Both the position numbers and the translations under genes were made by a program. A DNA stretch of 64,000 bases from Coptis chinensis (Eukaryota > Streptophyta > Magnoliopsida > Ranunculales > Ranunculaceae): the NCBI GenBank assembly GCA_015680905.1, contig CM027380.1:54701001-54765000 (forward strand), in the 5' to 3' direction. Shown here piece after piece: positions 23,280 to 33,750 of this stretch. Position 1 is the stretch's first letter. Each line of letters begins with the position of its first letter. The notes below the pieces were generated by a model, which did not search any database, had not been told where the DNA came from, and saw nothing but the letters and a program-made list of their open reading frames with translations.

Positions 23280-24131
23280 TTAATTGAATATATTAATATC
23301 TATACCATGCAATTTTTCATATATTAACAACCTAAAGAGTTGTGGGTATTTCCATAAATAATTACCATGGAATGCACTCCTAAATAGAATCAAGCACCAA
23401 GATTCTTTATGACGTAACTTATTGACATGAAAGTGAAGTCTGATGGATCTAGAATGTAACTGTGCATGTACCTTTTTTTTCGCCTTTGAACGAGAGGGTT
23501 TCCAACTGAATGATCGTGAGAAAATAGATGTTTGTGGAAGATATGGTGGATATGGAGGAATTTTAGATGTAAGGAATGGAAGAAATGAGAATGTAGGTTT
23601 GGTACAAAACTCATTCATGGTGTAGGTGGAAACTGTCTCAATTCTGAAAATAAAGGTGTCAAGTGCCTTTCCCTTGGGAATTATTTCTGTATTAAAAGGA
23701 TTTAGAAAATCATTAAGTACAGAAGAAACAAAAGGGTCAAGCGCAAACTCTAGGTTCCTTTGAAAGGGTGGAAGGTGGGGAATATTAGTGAGGGAAGATA
23801 AATGAGTGTCAGCTAGAGCTCTCAGGTCTAGATCATTAGAAGCTTTGAGATATGCCAGACATTCCTCAATAGGTGGGTCAAAAGAATCACTGGGATAGAG
23901 GGTGAAAAATTCATCTTCCGTTATAGAGTCAAGGGATAAAGGGATGTTGGCAGGATGGGACTCGCGAGGTGGCAGGAAAGAGTTGCAAAAGAGTTGAAGG
24001 AAATCTTCCTCAATTTCCTCTACGTCCAAGGAGTATTTGTTAAAGTTGGAAATTCCAAAGGAAAGGAATTTGTGCATCTGGTCATTCGAAAACGTGGTTT
24101 TGAAATAATCATGAGCTAAGCTCTTGATCAT
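23280..24131 (-). CDS. Linker ORF after protease, unidentified (283 aa)
   Basis: Open frame directly after the protease, 6 bases away. The first 170 residues (acidic, with EEIEEDFLQLF, then PSDSFDPPIEECLAYL and LPPFQRNLEF) look like the Athila PR-RT linker. Where the RT should begin (a conserved LKYVFLG-type stretch), the frame goes instead into a Pro/Phe/Ser-rich part, then KPSRSKAKKKVHAQ and FHVNKL. I infer that a deletion or replacement removed RT through IN and joined the linker to a 3' segment. Confidence 0.5.
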   Translation of the reverse strand: MIKSLAHDYFKTTFSNDQMHKFLSFGISNFNKYSLDVEEIEEDFLQLFCNSFLPPRESHPANIPLSLDSITEDEFFTLYPSDSFDPPIEECLAYLKASNDLDLRALADTHLSSLTNIPHLPPFQRNLEFALDPFVSSVLNDFLNPFNTEIIPKGKALDTFIFRIETVSTYTMNEFCTKPTFSFLPFLTSKIPPYPPYLPQTSIFSRSFSWKPSRSKAKKKVHAQLHSRSIRLHFHVNKLRHKESWCLILFRSAFHGNYLWKYPQLFRLLIYEKLHGIDINIFN

Positions 24132-24137
24132 GCTAAC

Positions 24138-24787
24138 CTATCCATCAATATTTGTATAAGACAACTGTTTGGTCGTCTTAAAAACGTTAATCGCAACGGA
24201 AATATGGCCAAAAGAAAAGGACATCGAACCATTGCGGCAGTTTATAAGTGAGTTGGCAGTTGCCAAGAAAGGGCGTCCTAAAATGATTGGAACAGAATCG
24301 TTAGCGACTTCTGTATCTAGGATAACAAAATCCGCAGGATAGTAGAAATCCTGGGCCTTAACTAGCACGTTTTCCACTACACCCTTAGGATACTTGATAG
24401 ACCTATCAGCTAGTTGCAACGTCATTGTTGTGGTTCCATTTCATGTAGACCTATTTGTTTATATAAATAATGAAGAAGTAAATTAACACTCGCCCCGAGG
24501 TCTAATAAGGCAGTGGCCGTGTGAGTATCTCCTAAGGTGCATTTATGCAAGTGGGGCGACCCGTGGTCCTTGTACTTAACTATTCCATTGTGTTCTGTTA
24601 AAGTTGGAAACTGTTCCGTTAAAAAGGCGTCCTTAGGAATCTTTGTCTTACGCCTAGTAGTGCACAACTCTTTAAGAAACTTAGCATGGTGAGGTAACTT
24701 TTTAATCGCTTCAAGGAAAGGTAAGTTTATCATTAGATTTTTAAAAACTTTCCTAATCTCGTCAAAATTTGTATCCTTGTTTAACAT
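24138..24787 (-). pseudogene. Protease of the Athila-like element
   Basis: Two overlapping frames (24422-24787 and 24138-24425) make up an Athila-type retropepsin. The catalytic stretch LLDLGASVNLL keeps its Asp (Athila uses DLGAS). The second signature is PIILGRPFLATA. Before it is LPHHAKFLKELCTTRRK, the usual pre-protease region. A stop after MEPQQ separates the halves, so the protein is broken although the motifs are well preserved. Confidence 0.85.
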
Positions 24788-24941
24788 AGCTAATTTCTGA
24801 GGAAACGATGGTTTCTCTCCATATTTAATGTATGAGTCAACTGGATGTCTAACCTTTGCTTTATGTTTCTTAAGTTGTGGTTTAACTGGTACCTCTATAG
24901 GGGTATGATCTTGATCTACTGTTTGGTATCTAGTATAATAT

Positions 24942-26402
24942 CTAGTGTAGGGACTCTTGGTGGGGGGTAACTATAGACATAGTTACTTTGTTATCTACCA
25001 CTCCGAACCGGAGAGTGGTGATGGAATTTATCTCCCCTACGTTTGCATTTTTGTTACTAGTATTACCATTTACCTTAAAGGCTGTGTTTGGTGTTTTCGG
25101 ATTAGGTATCGCTTGTCCTAGAAACACACCTTTGGGTTGCACTTTCTCTTAAGCTAACTGCTGTAAGGAAAGTTGGATGGCTTGTAAAATCTGTTGTTGA
25201 GATTGCATAAAGGTATCAAAACGATCCGGTGGTGGAGTAGTATTTGCTGCTGGTTGTGTGACAAGAACTATGTCACGTTGATTATTAATGGGTGGATTTT
25301 GGTAGTTATTATTTATCGGAACGATACCTCTATTAGTATTATAATTATTATTGTTATAATTATTATAATTACCATGACCTTGTGCTTGACCTTGTCGTGG
25401 TTGCGCTTGGTTGTTATAATTATAATTACCCTGACCTTGTCCTTGTCGTGGTTGAGCTTGGTTATAATTGTTTGCTTGCCTAACATTTGGGTTAAACAAC
25501 CTTGGAGGTTGTTGATTATTCTGCCAACCGAAGTTGGGGTTTTGTTGCCAAGCTGTGTTAGGTTTGCTATTAATGGAACAAACGTTATCTTGTTGTGATT
25601 GTTGTTGCTCATGAGCGAAAGGACAATAGGAGTCGGGATGCTCTGGACTCAAATAGAAATTACATGGATTGGAGTTGACATTCATGACGGGGATAGGCAT
25701 TTGTTGAACAGAAATAGCCTCTACCTTTTTAGTTAGAGATTCGATTAAATTTTTAAGTTCCGGATCGGGTTTCATCTCAAACATACCGGCGGCCTTTACT
25801 GTTGTAGAAGAACTAGCATTGCGGAAGATATCGTCACTACCCCAGTTATTATTACGCTTAGTCTGATCTTCTAAAAATTTATAAGCTTCTGAGGCTCCTT
25901 TACTTAAGAAACTACCCCCATTCATTATGTCAAGGACTTCTTTATGGTGGTGTAGAAGTCCCTTGAAAAAGGCGAACTAATGTGTCTTTCACGAGGTTAT
26001 GATGTGGGACACTCTATAAGTAGATCGGTGAAACGATTCCAAGCCTCGAAAATGATTCATGAGGATTCTCGTCGAAAAGAAATGAATCTTGGAAAGCATT
26101 TCATCGGTCTTGAGTGGTGGGTAAAAATGTTCCATGAATAGTTGAACAAGTTTAGCCCACGAAGTCCTGAGAATTAGGCTTTTGGGCGTTAACCAAGACG
26201 CCTTTATCGGCTAAGGTGAAGGAAATACCCTTAGTTTAATTTGTTCAAGACCAACCGTAAGATGGTGGAATGTAGTAAGGACTTGGTCAATCCTATGCAT
26301 GTCGATAAAGTTTTTATGGTCTAACCCATGAAAAGCGGGTAACAAATTAAATATATTTGGGGAATTCGGAAATCCCCAATCGGTCCCGATAGAATGATGC
26401 AA
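24942..26402 (-). pseudogene. gag of the Athila-like element
   Basis: From 26402 down: an N-terminal piece (TFHHLTVGLEQIKLRVFP), then frameshifted stretches that still read ADKGVLVNAQKPNS and HNLVKDTLVRLFQG, then an open frame 25149-25925 (258 codons). That part starts MNGGSFLSKGASEAYKFLED, has a CNFY...HPDSYCPFAHE zinc-like motif (about residues 90-105) and a long Asn/Gln/Tyr low-complexity tract. The gag-PR linker (SITTLRFGVVDNKV) is at 24942-25142. Frameshifts near 25926-26210 break it. Confidence 0.8.
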
Positions 26403-27259
26403 GATTTAGGGTTATCGTTCAAGGCTTTGTAAAAGTCGAGAGAGGAGACTCTCTTTCTTCACCATTACTTGGTGGTGGTGTGTGTGGTATGCTAGCTAGA
26501 GGTGTAGTGAGTGGTATACTAGAAAGACTTGTTTGTTGCCGTTGTCGGTTAATTACCTTAGGCGTTTTTCTTCGGCCTGACTTTAATCTCATGCAAGGCT
26601 AAGACCAATCTTAATGAAACACAACAACACTCCAAACAATCCTGATATGCTAGTATGAACCTCTAACGGTAAGATCGCGAGGTGTGGAAGAAAAGAGTAC
26701 CTGAAAGCCTCCTTGTTTCGCTTATGAATAGCGTCTTGTTTATTCGTGCTCAGTGTATATAACAAGTTAGAACACTGAAAACTTTGAAGAAATGGAAGTT
26801 CGAAACAAACTTGTGGAAATCGGGCGGTTTCAGCAGAGGCTGGTGCGCTTCGAGAATAAGGCCTAGGCAGGGCACGGAGGTTGCATTCGAGGCAAAAGTT
26901 AGGATTTAGGTGTGTGTGGCGTAGGTGGCTCCCAAGTTGGCCTTGGTAGGCAGGTCAGTCCTTCGAGGCAAAAGTTGGAATTCTAAAGCGTGTGGTGGGT
27001 GCGCTCATGTTTTGCCTTTGCAGTGGTGGTGGCTTCGGCCAAAAGATGGAATTCAGGCGGTTGGAGCGAGGAGTGCGCTCAATTTGGCTTTGCCCGAGGG
27101 AGGCGGCGCTCGAGTAATTTTTCGAGGAAAATTTAAGTCTTTGAAACAGACAACCCACGGTGAGAATCAAACAAGGGTGGGTGGGTTATGGGACTTTGAA
27201 AAACTATCAATTCTAAAGAAAACAATACTAAAGAGTACTAAGATGGCAAGCGCGCCATT
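26403..27259 (-). other. 5' leader of the Athila-like element with primer site
   Basis: On the minus strand, two bases after the LTR, TGGCGCGCTTGCC (near 27257) resembles the tRNA-Asp primer site TGGCGCCGTTGCCGG with a few changes. The stretch 26830-27120 is rich in GC motifs like those between the twin ORFs. The plus-strand frame at 26925-27278 runs antisense through this and ends inside the LTR, so I do not count it. Confidence 0.6.
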
Positions 27260-28758
27260 TGATAACCGTAAAAGATAGTCTTACTAATGAATAAAGCGAT
27301 GAAACTCTCTAGCGCTAAAGTAAAACTAAAACTGGATTGTTACTAGACTTATCAAAGATATTTGTTTTCTACTCTCGAATCTATTGACGTAGAGTTGGAA
27401 TAGAAGATTCGTTCCACTCCTAGTCCTTTAGCATTCAAGTGTTTTACAATTGATGGTCTATCCAAAGTCAATGAGAGATTTATGAGGGAATTTATACTAC
27501 GATGTGAATTCAATTAACAAGATACGAATAATGAAATGACAGGATGCTAAGGGTTTGAATCTAGATAAAGAATTAAAGGGAATTGAATCCACCTTAACTC
27601 TACTTAATCAACTAACAAAGACTCGTCATGATCCAAATTGCAATGCTTCGCATATCAAAATGGTAATTCTAATCCCTAATTATACATGGCAACTCTACCA
27701 ATTAATAACTAGCATGTGAGGTCGTCCACCCATTCTCATGAAGAATCAACGACCTTCTAGAGTGGAATAAACTTTCACGATGATTTCTAAGTTAACAAAT
27801 ATCAAGTTTCATCAAGGCTTCTTCAACCCCTCTAATGGAGGTTTAGCCTTGATTCATCAAGTTATCATTTCCCATTGAATTAACACTAGACATAATATAA
27901 AGATTTGAACTTTGCTAATTTTGATTAAACAATACTTCAAATCTAATTAATAACTAAGAATTGAATAACAACAAGAATTGAAATTAGATCTACAAATTTA
28001 AATGACAAATTCGAAATGAACAAGAATAAACTATTTTATTTATCTAATCAATGAAGAACAATGATTCAAATAATTAATCTAAAACAAGGAATGAAACTAA
28101 TTAATTTAACTAATTGAATTCAAAAACTAGATCTACAAGCTATTTTAATGGCTACTTTCTATCCTAAGTTATCTAACTATCTTTTCTCCAAAGTGAAGTC
28201 TTGTTTTATGTAAAGGAGGAGACCAGATCCACAATTTCGTGCATGGGCTGAGGAGCCATGTTTTGGGCCGGAAAATCGAGCCCAAAGCCCAATTTCTTCA
28301 GTCCACAGGTCCCGTTTCAACTGGCTTTGACTTCAGTAGACTTTTCATCTACTTTTGCTCCTCTGATTGGGTCAAGGCTTAAACCATTGGAAAGCTCTTT
28401 CCGAGCCGGTCGTTTTGACGTAAGGTAGGCCCAAATCCGAGGCTTGAGTCAAAAGATATGGTCTTCGGAAGTTCTGCTGACTTGTGCACTGTTTCTACCC
28501 GTGTTGACTTTTTAGCTTTTGACTGGGCTTTATAAAGGCTTTGTCTCCTTAAATCTTGGCCTTTATCATAGAACTTCTTGGAAACCATCCCTTTGCTCCT
28601 TTATATCGCCAAAGTGGCACATTTCTGCACATAATTGAGTTCCATGCATGAAATACATAAAATCACGTAATTAGCATTAATTCTTATTTATTACTCGCAT
28701 AATTGGTCTAAAAGTAGTATTATTAAGGGGTTAAAACTACAGTTTTGGGCTCTTATCA
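27260..28758 (-). mobile_element. 5' LTR of the minus-strand Athila-like element
   Basis: 1,499 bp, same length as 16213-17711. Plus-strand ends TGATAACCG and CTCTTATCA; only scattered point differences between the two by eye. Confidence 0.92.
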
Positions 28759-28763
28759 CCCTT

Positions 28764-28925
28764 AGAGCATGTTTATCACGTGACTTGAAATTGCATAAAG
28801 TAGGACCAAAACCTAATTTACCCAATTACAGGAGGCTTACATCCTAAAAATGAGATTCGACTACGCAACACAATGTTGCGTTCATTGAGTCCTTTGAATT
28901 ATTGGAGTGTTACATTCATAGGATT
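28764..28925 (+). repeat. Left terminal inverted repeat of the Mutator-like element, inner part
   Basis: AGAGCATGTTTATCACGTGAC, then TAGGACCAAAACCTAATTTACCC, then a CAACACAATGTTGCG palindrome core; all recur inverted between about 29585 and 29862 on the right side. The right copy has an extra stretch of about 110 bases near 29645-29760 with a GA-dinucleotide run. Confidence 0.85.
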
Positions 28926-28934
28926 GAAATCCGT

Positions 28935-29151
28935 TATGTCTTGGGAGATAATTGTTCATCAACCTTGAGCACCGAGAGGGAGCAAATTTGTCTTAATAAG
29001 GACATAGAGATTATCGCTAGGATCGAATTTAATCATTGGTAAATTATGTTAGTTTGTTGAACTAAAGGTTTGTTCATGACATATTTGTTGTATCAATTTG
29101 ATTTTCTTGTTTACTTAACAATAAATATAATTTTATAATAAGTTTCCTACA
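28935..29151 (+). mobile_element. Truncated Copia LTR inside the Mutator-like element
   Basis: The 3' 217 bp of the same LTR family as 2643-3414, in plus orientation (TTGGGAGATAATTGTTCATC... to TTTCCTACA). Its 5' part is missing. Both neighbours are the inverted-repeat DNA and unassigned sequence, so it was captured or later truncated. Confidence 0.8.
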
Positions 29152-29574
29152 TAAATTACATCTACCATTCGATAATTGATAGTTTTCATCTTGATGAATT
29201 AGGTGAGATAATGAGGGAAAATTCTTATCACTCCCCCCATTTCGTTTAGATTACGAGTGCGTGAGAGAAAACAAGTGGGCAGAGATTTTTTTTTTGTTTA
29301 GCCCTACTGGAGCACTAGTTTAATACAATAATGTCCATTTAGTTTTAATCATAAACATTTTAAAAGCGGGCTATACTTGTAAAACCAACTCGTGTAGTAG
29401 ATTAAGGGCTCACTAAAACCATTTATGGGCTTGGGCTTTTTGAGTTGGAAGGTCTCTCTGTCTCACGTGGCACTCTCTTTAGAGAAGAACCTCAATTCGA
29501 AAGTGGTAAATTCTTCACTATATATTTGAATTAAACACGCAACTCGTCAATATTTGTATTTGTATTTGTATTTT
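29152..29574. other. Interior of the Mutator-like element, unassigned
   Basis: AT-rich, with a run of T near 29290 and a TTTGTATTTGTATTT stretch near 29552. No open frame. It may be captured host DNA but I recognise nothing. Confidence 0.4.
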
Positions 29575-29991
29575 TATCCTATGAATGTAGCACACTCCAA
29601 TTCAAAGGACTCAATGAACACAACATTGTGTTGCGTAGTCGAACAATTTAAAATTAAGACTTATAGAGAGAGAGAGAGAATGCACAAAAACAATGCAATG
29701 TCTTTTCCCAAAATACATTTTTTTTAATGTAAGTTAAGAAAATGTTAGAATTTAGTGCATGTCCGAATCTCATTTTTAGGATTTACCCCTCCTGTAATTG
29801 GGTAAATTAGGTTTTGGTCCTACTTTTCTGCAGTTTTAAGTCACGTGATAAACATGTTCTAAGGGTATTTTGGTTATTTAAGAAAATTGAAGATGGAAGT
29901 AGGACTAAAACCTAATAATCGATAATTTTAGGACTAAAGCCTAAATACCTCATAAAAAGTAGGACTAAAGCCTAAATAACCCTTACGGTTA

Positions 29992-30702
29992 TTACGGATT
30001 TTTTCATTGAAGACCAAGAGTTCATTTGCATTCATTATAAACCAAGGAATTTATCATGTTACCAAGTAATGCCTTTTGGTCTGAAAAATGCTGGGGCCAC
30101 ATATCAAAAGCTAGTAAACATCATTTTTTCTGATCTACTTGGAAAGACAGTCAAAGCATACATCGACGACATGGTTGTGAAGCACTTGATTATCTTAGTG
30201 ATTTGCAAGTTGTTTTCGATAGACTCTCCAATTTCAACATGCATTTGAATCCGGCTAAGTGTATTTCGGTTTATCATTTGGCAAATTATTAGGATACATG
30301 ATGACTAGATGTGGAATTGAAGCAAATCCAGATCAGATTTGGTCTATCCTTGAAATGCCTTCTCCGACGTCATAGAAAGAGATTCAACGACTTACAGGAT
30401 GCTTGGTTGCCCTAAATTGCTTTATCTCTCGGTATTGTGATCGATGCCGTCCTTTTTTCCAAACATTGAAAGACACATCAATTTGGATGGAGGACTGTGA
30501 ATTTGCATTTCGTAACTTGAAAGAGTACTTAGTCCAACCTCCAGTTCTTGCCAGTCCAGCAACGGGGCAGCCTATAGGTCTGTATTTAGCCACTACTGAT
30601 CATGCCATAAGCACCATCTTATTTATCGATGGTGACGATGGTCGTCCTATATTCTTTGTTAGCAAGACTCTTACAATGCTGAAACAAGGTATTCTCGAGT
30701 GA
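29992..30702 (+). pseudogene. RT C-terminal half of the Tat-like element
   Basis: Continues the RT cut at 16090. It has [17 protein letters not shown] (about 30055-30105) and [10 protein letters not shown] (30159-30185) with both catalytic Asp residues. The connection domain follows: KEIQRLTGCLVALNCFISR and, at 30403-30702, AFRNLKEYLVQPPVLASP and FVSKTL. Stops lie between (for example near 30190 and 30250), so it is inactive. Confidence 0.88.
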
Positions 30703-30708
30703 AGAAAA

Positions 30709-31598
30709 TTGCATTGGGCTTGGTTCATGCTGCCAGACGTCTTAAGCCTTATTTACAGGGACGAGTTGTCAAAGTTTATACCGAATATCCACTGCGAAAG
30801 CTTTTTCGCATGCAATGCCCAGGAATCGAGTTGCCTCGCAGAATGGGAAAGTTACCTTAATGCTTATAACATTGTCTTTGAAACTCGTACAGTTGAGAAA
30901 GGACAAGCTTTAGCTTCGCTAATGGCTGATTTTCCTATTGATGATATTCCTATGTCTGACGCATTATTGGACGAAGAAAATGTCGACGACAACACGCCAT
31001 TACCTCTTGGGGGCGATGACTTGCCACACTTATTAGATGTATTTGTCGATTGCTGGATTGTCTACACTGATGGTTCGCACAATAAGTCTGGCTCCGGTAT
31101 AGGGTGTGTAATCTTGCAGCTGAGTGGAGAAAAAATTGAGAAGTCAATACGTTTGGGTTTTGACGCTTCAAATAATGAGCCCGAGTACGAAACTGTCATC
31201 TGTGGCATGCGCACTGCTTTTCACATGGGGGTGACTAAGTTATAATTATTCACATATTCTAAGTTAGCCGCTAGCCAGTTTGGAGGATCGTATGCGGCTC
31301 ATGACGAGAGAATGACAACTTATTTGGACTTAATTCATCGGATTGCTCGAAATTTTGAATCTATCATTATTGTGCAAAGTCCGCATCATGATGTATGACA
31401 TGCTAATTCTCTTGCATATTTATCCGTAGCAGTTAAGCCGGATGAGCCTTGCCAGATTACCATTGAATTTTAAAAGGAGCCGAGTATCGATTTGTCTATC
31501 GAGGACTTGCGAGATATGTACATCACTTAAAGCTGTTTTTTCTTCAAGACATTTTCTGACGAATCACGTCATGCCAATTTGATATCTCCTATGCTGAC
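30709..31598 (+). pseudogene. RNase H of the Tat-like element
   Basis: The tether (WESYLNAYNIVFETRTVEKGQ) leads to the RNase H core: WIVYTDGSHNKSGSGIGCVI (about 31051-31110) and ASNNEPEYE (about 31165-31190), with the catalytic Asp and Glu present. A stop at 31243 and others at 31396 and 31471 break it. The codons after it (ISPMLT) run to the Athila-like insertion at 31599 and resume at 41173. Confidence 0.88.
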
Positions 31599-33228
31599 TG
31601 ATAAGTGCTCAAAAAGTGCTATTTAACCCTCGATTATGCCTCTTGTTTAGCCATCTTAGTGGACTAATAGTGTTTATAAGTTGTGTTTTAAGATTCTACA
31701 GGTGAAAAAGAGAGTTTTGTAGAATATTAGAGAAAATGGGGTAAAACGAAGCAATTCGGAGCATTAAGGATCACATGGGAGGCCCGTGGACAATCATGGA
31801 GAAGGCCAAGGAATTGGAGCTGTTAAAGATGCGACTTGGACCTATTTTAAAGTCTATTTGGAAGCCCAAGGCCAAAGGATTCGTTGTTTGGACCAAAGCC
31901 CGCAAAAGAGGATAGAAGGATAGAGCAGAAGAGAGAAAATCGGCTTATGCGTCTGGGACGCATGTATCGAGCGTCCAGACGCATTGAGTGCGTCTGGGAC
32001 GCATAAATCGAGCGTCCAGACGCATTGATTAAGTCTGGGACGCATGAATAATGCGTCCAGACGCATGAATCGACACTGTAGCCAATTCCTTCTCAGTTTT
32101 GAAGACGAAGTCGGACTCTGGAAGAAGTCTATTTGTATTAGGAAACAAATGACGGTTTGGAATGCTTCTAGAGCTCATTGTAACCCCTATAAATAGAGGA
32201 CCTAAGTGCCTCATGTAGGGGGCCAATTCACTTATATTCTTGTCTCCAGAACTTGAGGCAGAGAGAGATTAATAATAAAAGATCGGTTTTAACTAGCTGA
32301 GTCTTAATAAATTAGTCTTTCTAGTCTTATGTTCTTCAACTCTTCTTCTTCTTGTTCTTCCTTCTTTATAGAAGGCTAATCTTCTCCTTCAAGGGAGAAA
32401 ATGAAGCCAGTGCTTAAGGTTTAATGATTCTTCTGGTTCATGGTGTTCTTTAATCAGGTTAGTTCTTTATGTTTGTAGTTATTAGTTCCATTGCCCACAC
32501 CAGAGGATGGAAGTATAGAATAGAGTTTATGTTTTGCAATATTAATATCATGCTAGTGTTCTTTACTTTTCTTCTAGTAGTATAGTTCTTTAGAGTTAGG
32601 GAAGTATTCTTTGTGTTGCCTTAGAAGGGGTAGCTCGGTGGTGTGGCTGCCTAGGGAAGTATTCTTTGTGTTTGCCTTAAGTGGTGATTCATTGAATGGC
32701 CGCCCTATTAGGAAGTACTCCTTGATGTTGCTCTTGGTAATACATTGAATGGCTGCCCGAGCTTACATAAAAGGAAAGAAGATATTAATAGCATAAACAT
32801 AGGAACAACCTTAAGTAGAGTTAATTGTTAGCGATGTTTAGATTCAAGAGGGCATCATTTTCGCTCGATTGCCTAATTGTAGTCTACTTGTAAGAACAAC
32901 CATGAAGCGAAGGTTATAGATCAAAAAAAGTATTGGTGGATTCTAATATCTTGAATTCCCTCACTTATAAATTCTCAACAGTTTAGTTAGTTTAGCTTAG
33001 TTTAGCATTAGAATCTACAATCTCTACAATATTAGTTTTTAATCTCTCAAACCCCCTTTCCAGTCCTGTCCTTCACATAACATACACTTAAAAGTGGAAC
33101 GATACCCTACTCATCCTTTACTTATTGAGGGATAATTAGGTTTTCATACGCTTCTATTTGTTCAATGATCATCATCTATCTACATCACCCATCATCTCAT
33201 CTACACACAAAAAAAAGAGGAAGTGTCA
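31599..33228 (+). mobile_element. 5' LTR of the plus-strand Athila-like element
   Basis: 1,630 bp, TGATAAGTGC...GAAGTGTCA. Contains three 41-bp palindromic units at 31948-32070 and CCCTATAAATAGAGG (about 32186-32200), a good TATA box. Confidence 0.93.
31948..32070. repeat. Three 41-bp units, each a GC-rich palindrome pair
   Basis: Starts at 31948, 31989 and 32030. Each unit holds GCGTCTGGGACGCAT followed about 6 bases later by GCGTCCAGACGCA, so every unit can fold on itself and units can pair with each other. The other LTR (39893-40010) has the same array strongly altered. Confidence 0.85.
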
Positions 33229-33230
33229 AA

Positions 33231-33246
33231 TGGCGCCGCTGCCGTT
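33231..33246 (+). other. tRNA-Asp-type primer binding site
   Basis: TGGCGCCGCTGCCGTT starts two bases after the LTR. It matches the complement of the plant tRNA-Asp 3' end over most positions, the usual primer of Athila elements. Confidence 0.8.
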
Positions 33247-33750
33247 TTAAGTTGTCTATGTTTAACGTTTTCTTTCAAGATTAGAATTTTGGATCTTGAG
33301 GTAATTTTAGCTGCATCATCCATCCTTTTAAGAAAGAAAGAAGTTTGAAGGACATCTCGAAGACAAGATCTACCATCCAGGTTAGTTGAATCTTCATTCT
33401 TTTTATTGCTTTCTTAGTATAGTTGCATCATAGTTTAGTTTTATTGCTTTCTAGTATAATTGCATTTAGGACCTTTTCAACAATTGAAGTTGTAAGCCAA
33501 CACAGCGAAAAATCAAACTCTAGTGTTTCTTGTCTGAATCTTGACAAACGGACTATCGCCCTGTAGGCGATGGTACTTAAGCAATCCAAGTGATTCACCA
33601 TAACCCTAGAAGAGACGACTTTAGACAACGGCGTAGATACTAGGCAAAGCCCAACCCAGTTGAAGAAAAGTAGTTTTACATTCTAGTATAATTTAGAATA
33701 GTTGCATAGTAGGATAGTTTTTGTTATTTTTAGATAGAATTTTCTAGTGT
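33247..33750 (+). other. Leader of the plus-strand Athila-like element
   Basis: Untranslated stretch between primer site and the gag start at 33751. A minus-strand frame at 33428-33628 is not gene-like. Confidence 0.5.

Larger units (their letters stand above)
16213..28758 (-). mobile_element. Athila-like Gypsy element without RT/RH/IN, twin extra ORFs
   Basis: Minus-strand element of 12,546 bp, with two 1,499-bp LTRs, TSD CCCTT (16208-16212, 28759-28763), a primer site after the 5' LTR and a polypurine tract before the 3' LTR. Order on the minus strand: gag, gag-PR linker, PR, a linker ORF, then two related uninterrupted ORFs. I find no RT, RNase H or integrase motif in 23.3-17.7 kb. That makes it a non-autonomous derivative that would need another element's enzymes. 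The equal LTR lengths, perfect TSD and few visible LTR differences mark it as one of the youngest insertions in the stack. Confidence 0.9.
16091..29982. mobile_element. Mutator-like non-autonomous element inserted in RT
   Basis: The ends are GGGTTATTTAGGCTTTAG and its inverse, and the inverted repeats extend for nearly 300 bp. The flanks TTCTGGTTA (16082-16090) and TTACGGTTA (29983-29991) are a 9-bp duplication with two differences, the Mutator hallmark. Without the Athila-like element inside, it is 1,341 bp. It contains a truncated Copia LTR (28935-29151) and no transposase. The left inverted repeat is itself split after 16212 by the Athila-like element and resumes at 28764. Confidence 0.8.

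Noticed and set aside
25194-25598. Plus-strand frame of 134 codons, very Ile/Val-rich, looks like a membrane protein
   Set aside because: It is antisense to the Asn/Gln/Tyr low-complexity part of gag; AAT/AAC codons read in reverse give Ile/Val. Shadow.
26925-27278. 117-codon plus-strand frame with a GC-rich start
   Set aside because: It is antisense to the leader of the Athila-like element and crosses the LTR boundary.
16091-29982. Treating the repeats at 16091 and 29982 as LTRs
   Set aside because: They are inverted, flanked by a 9-bp duplication, and interrupt one RT gene; a DNA transposon fits, an LTR pair does not.
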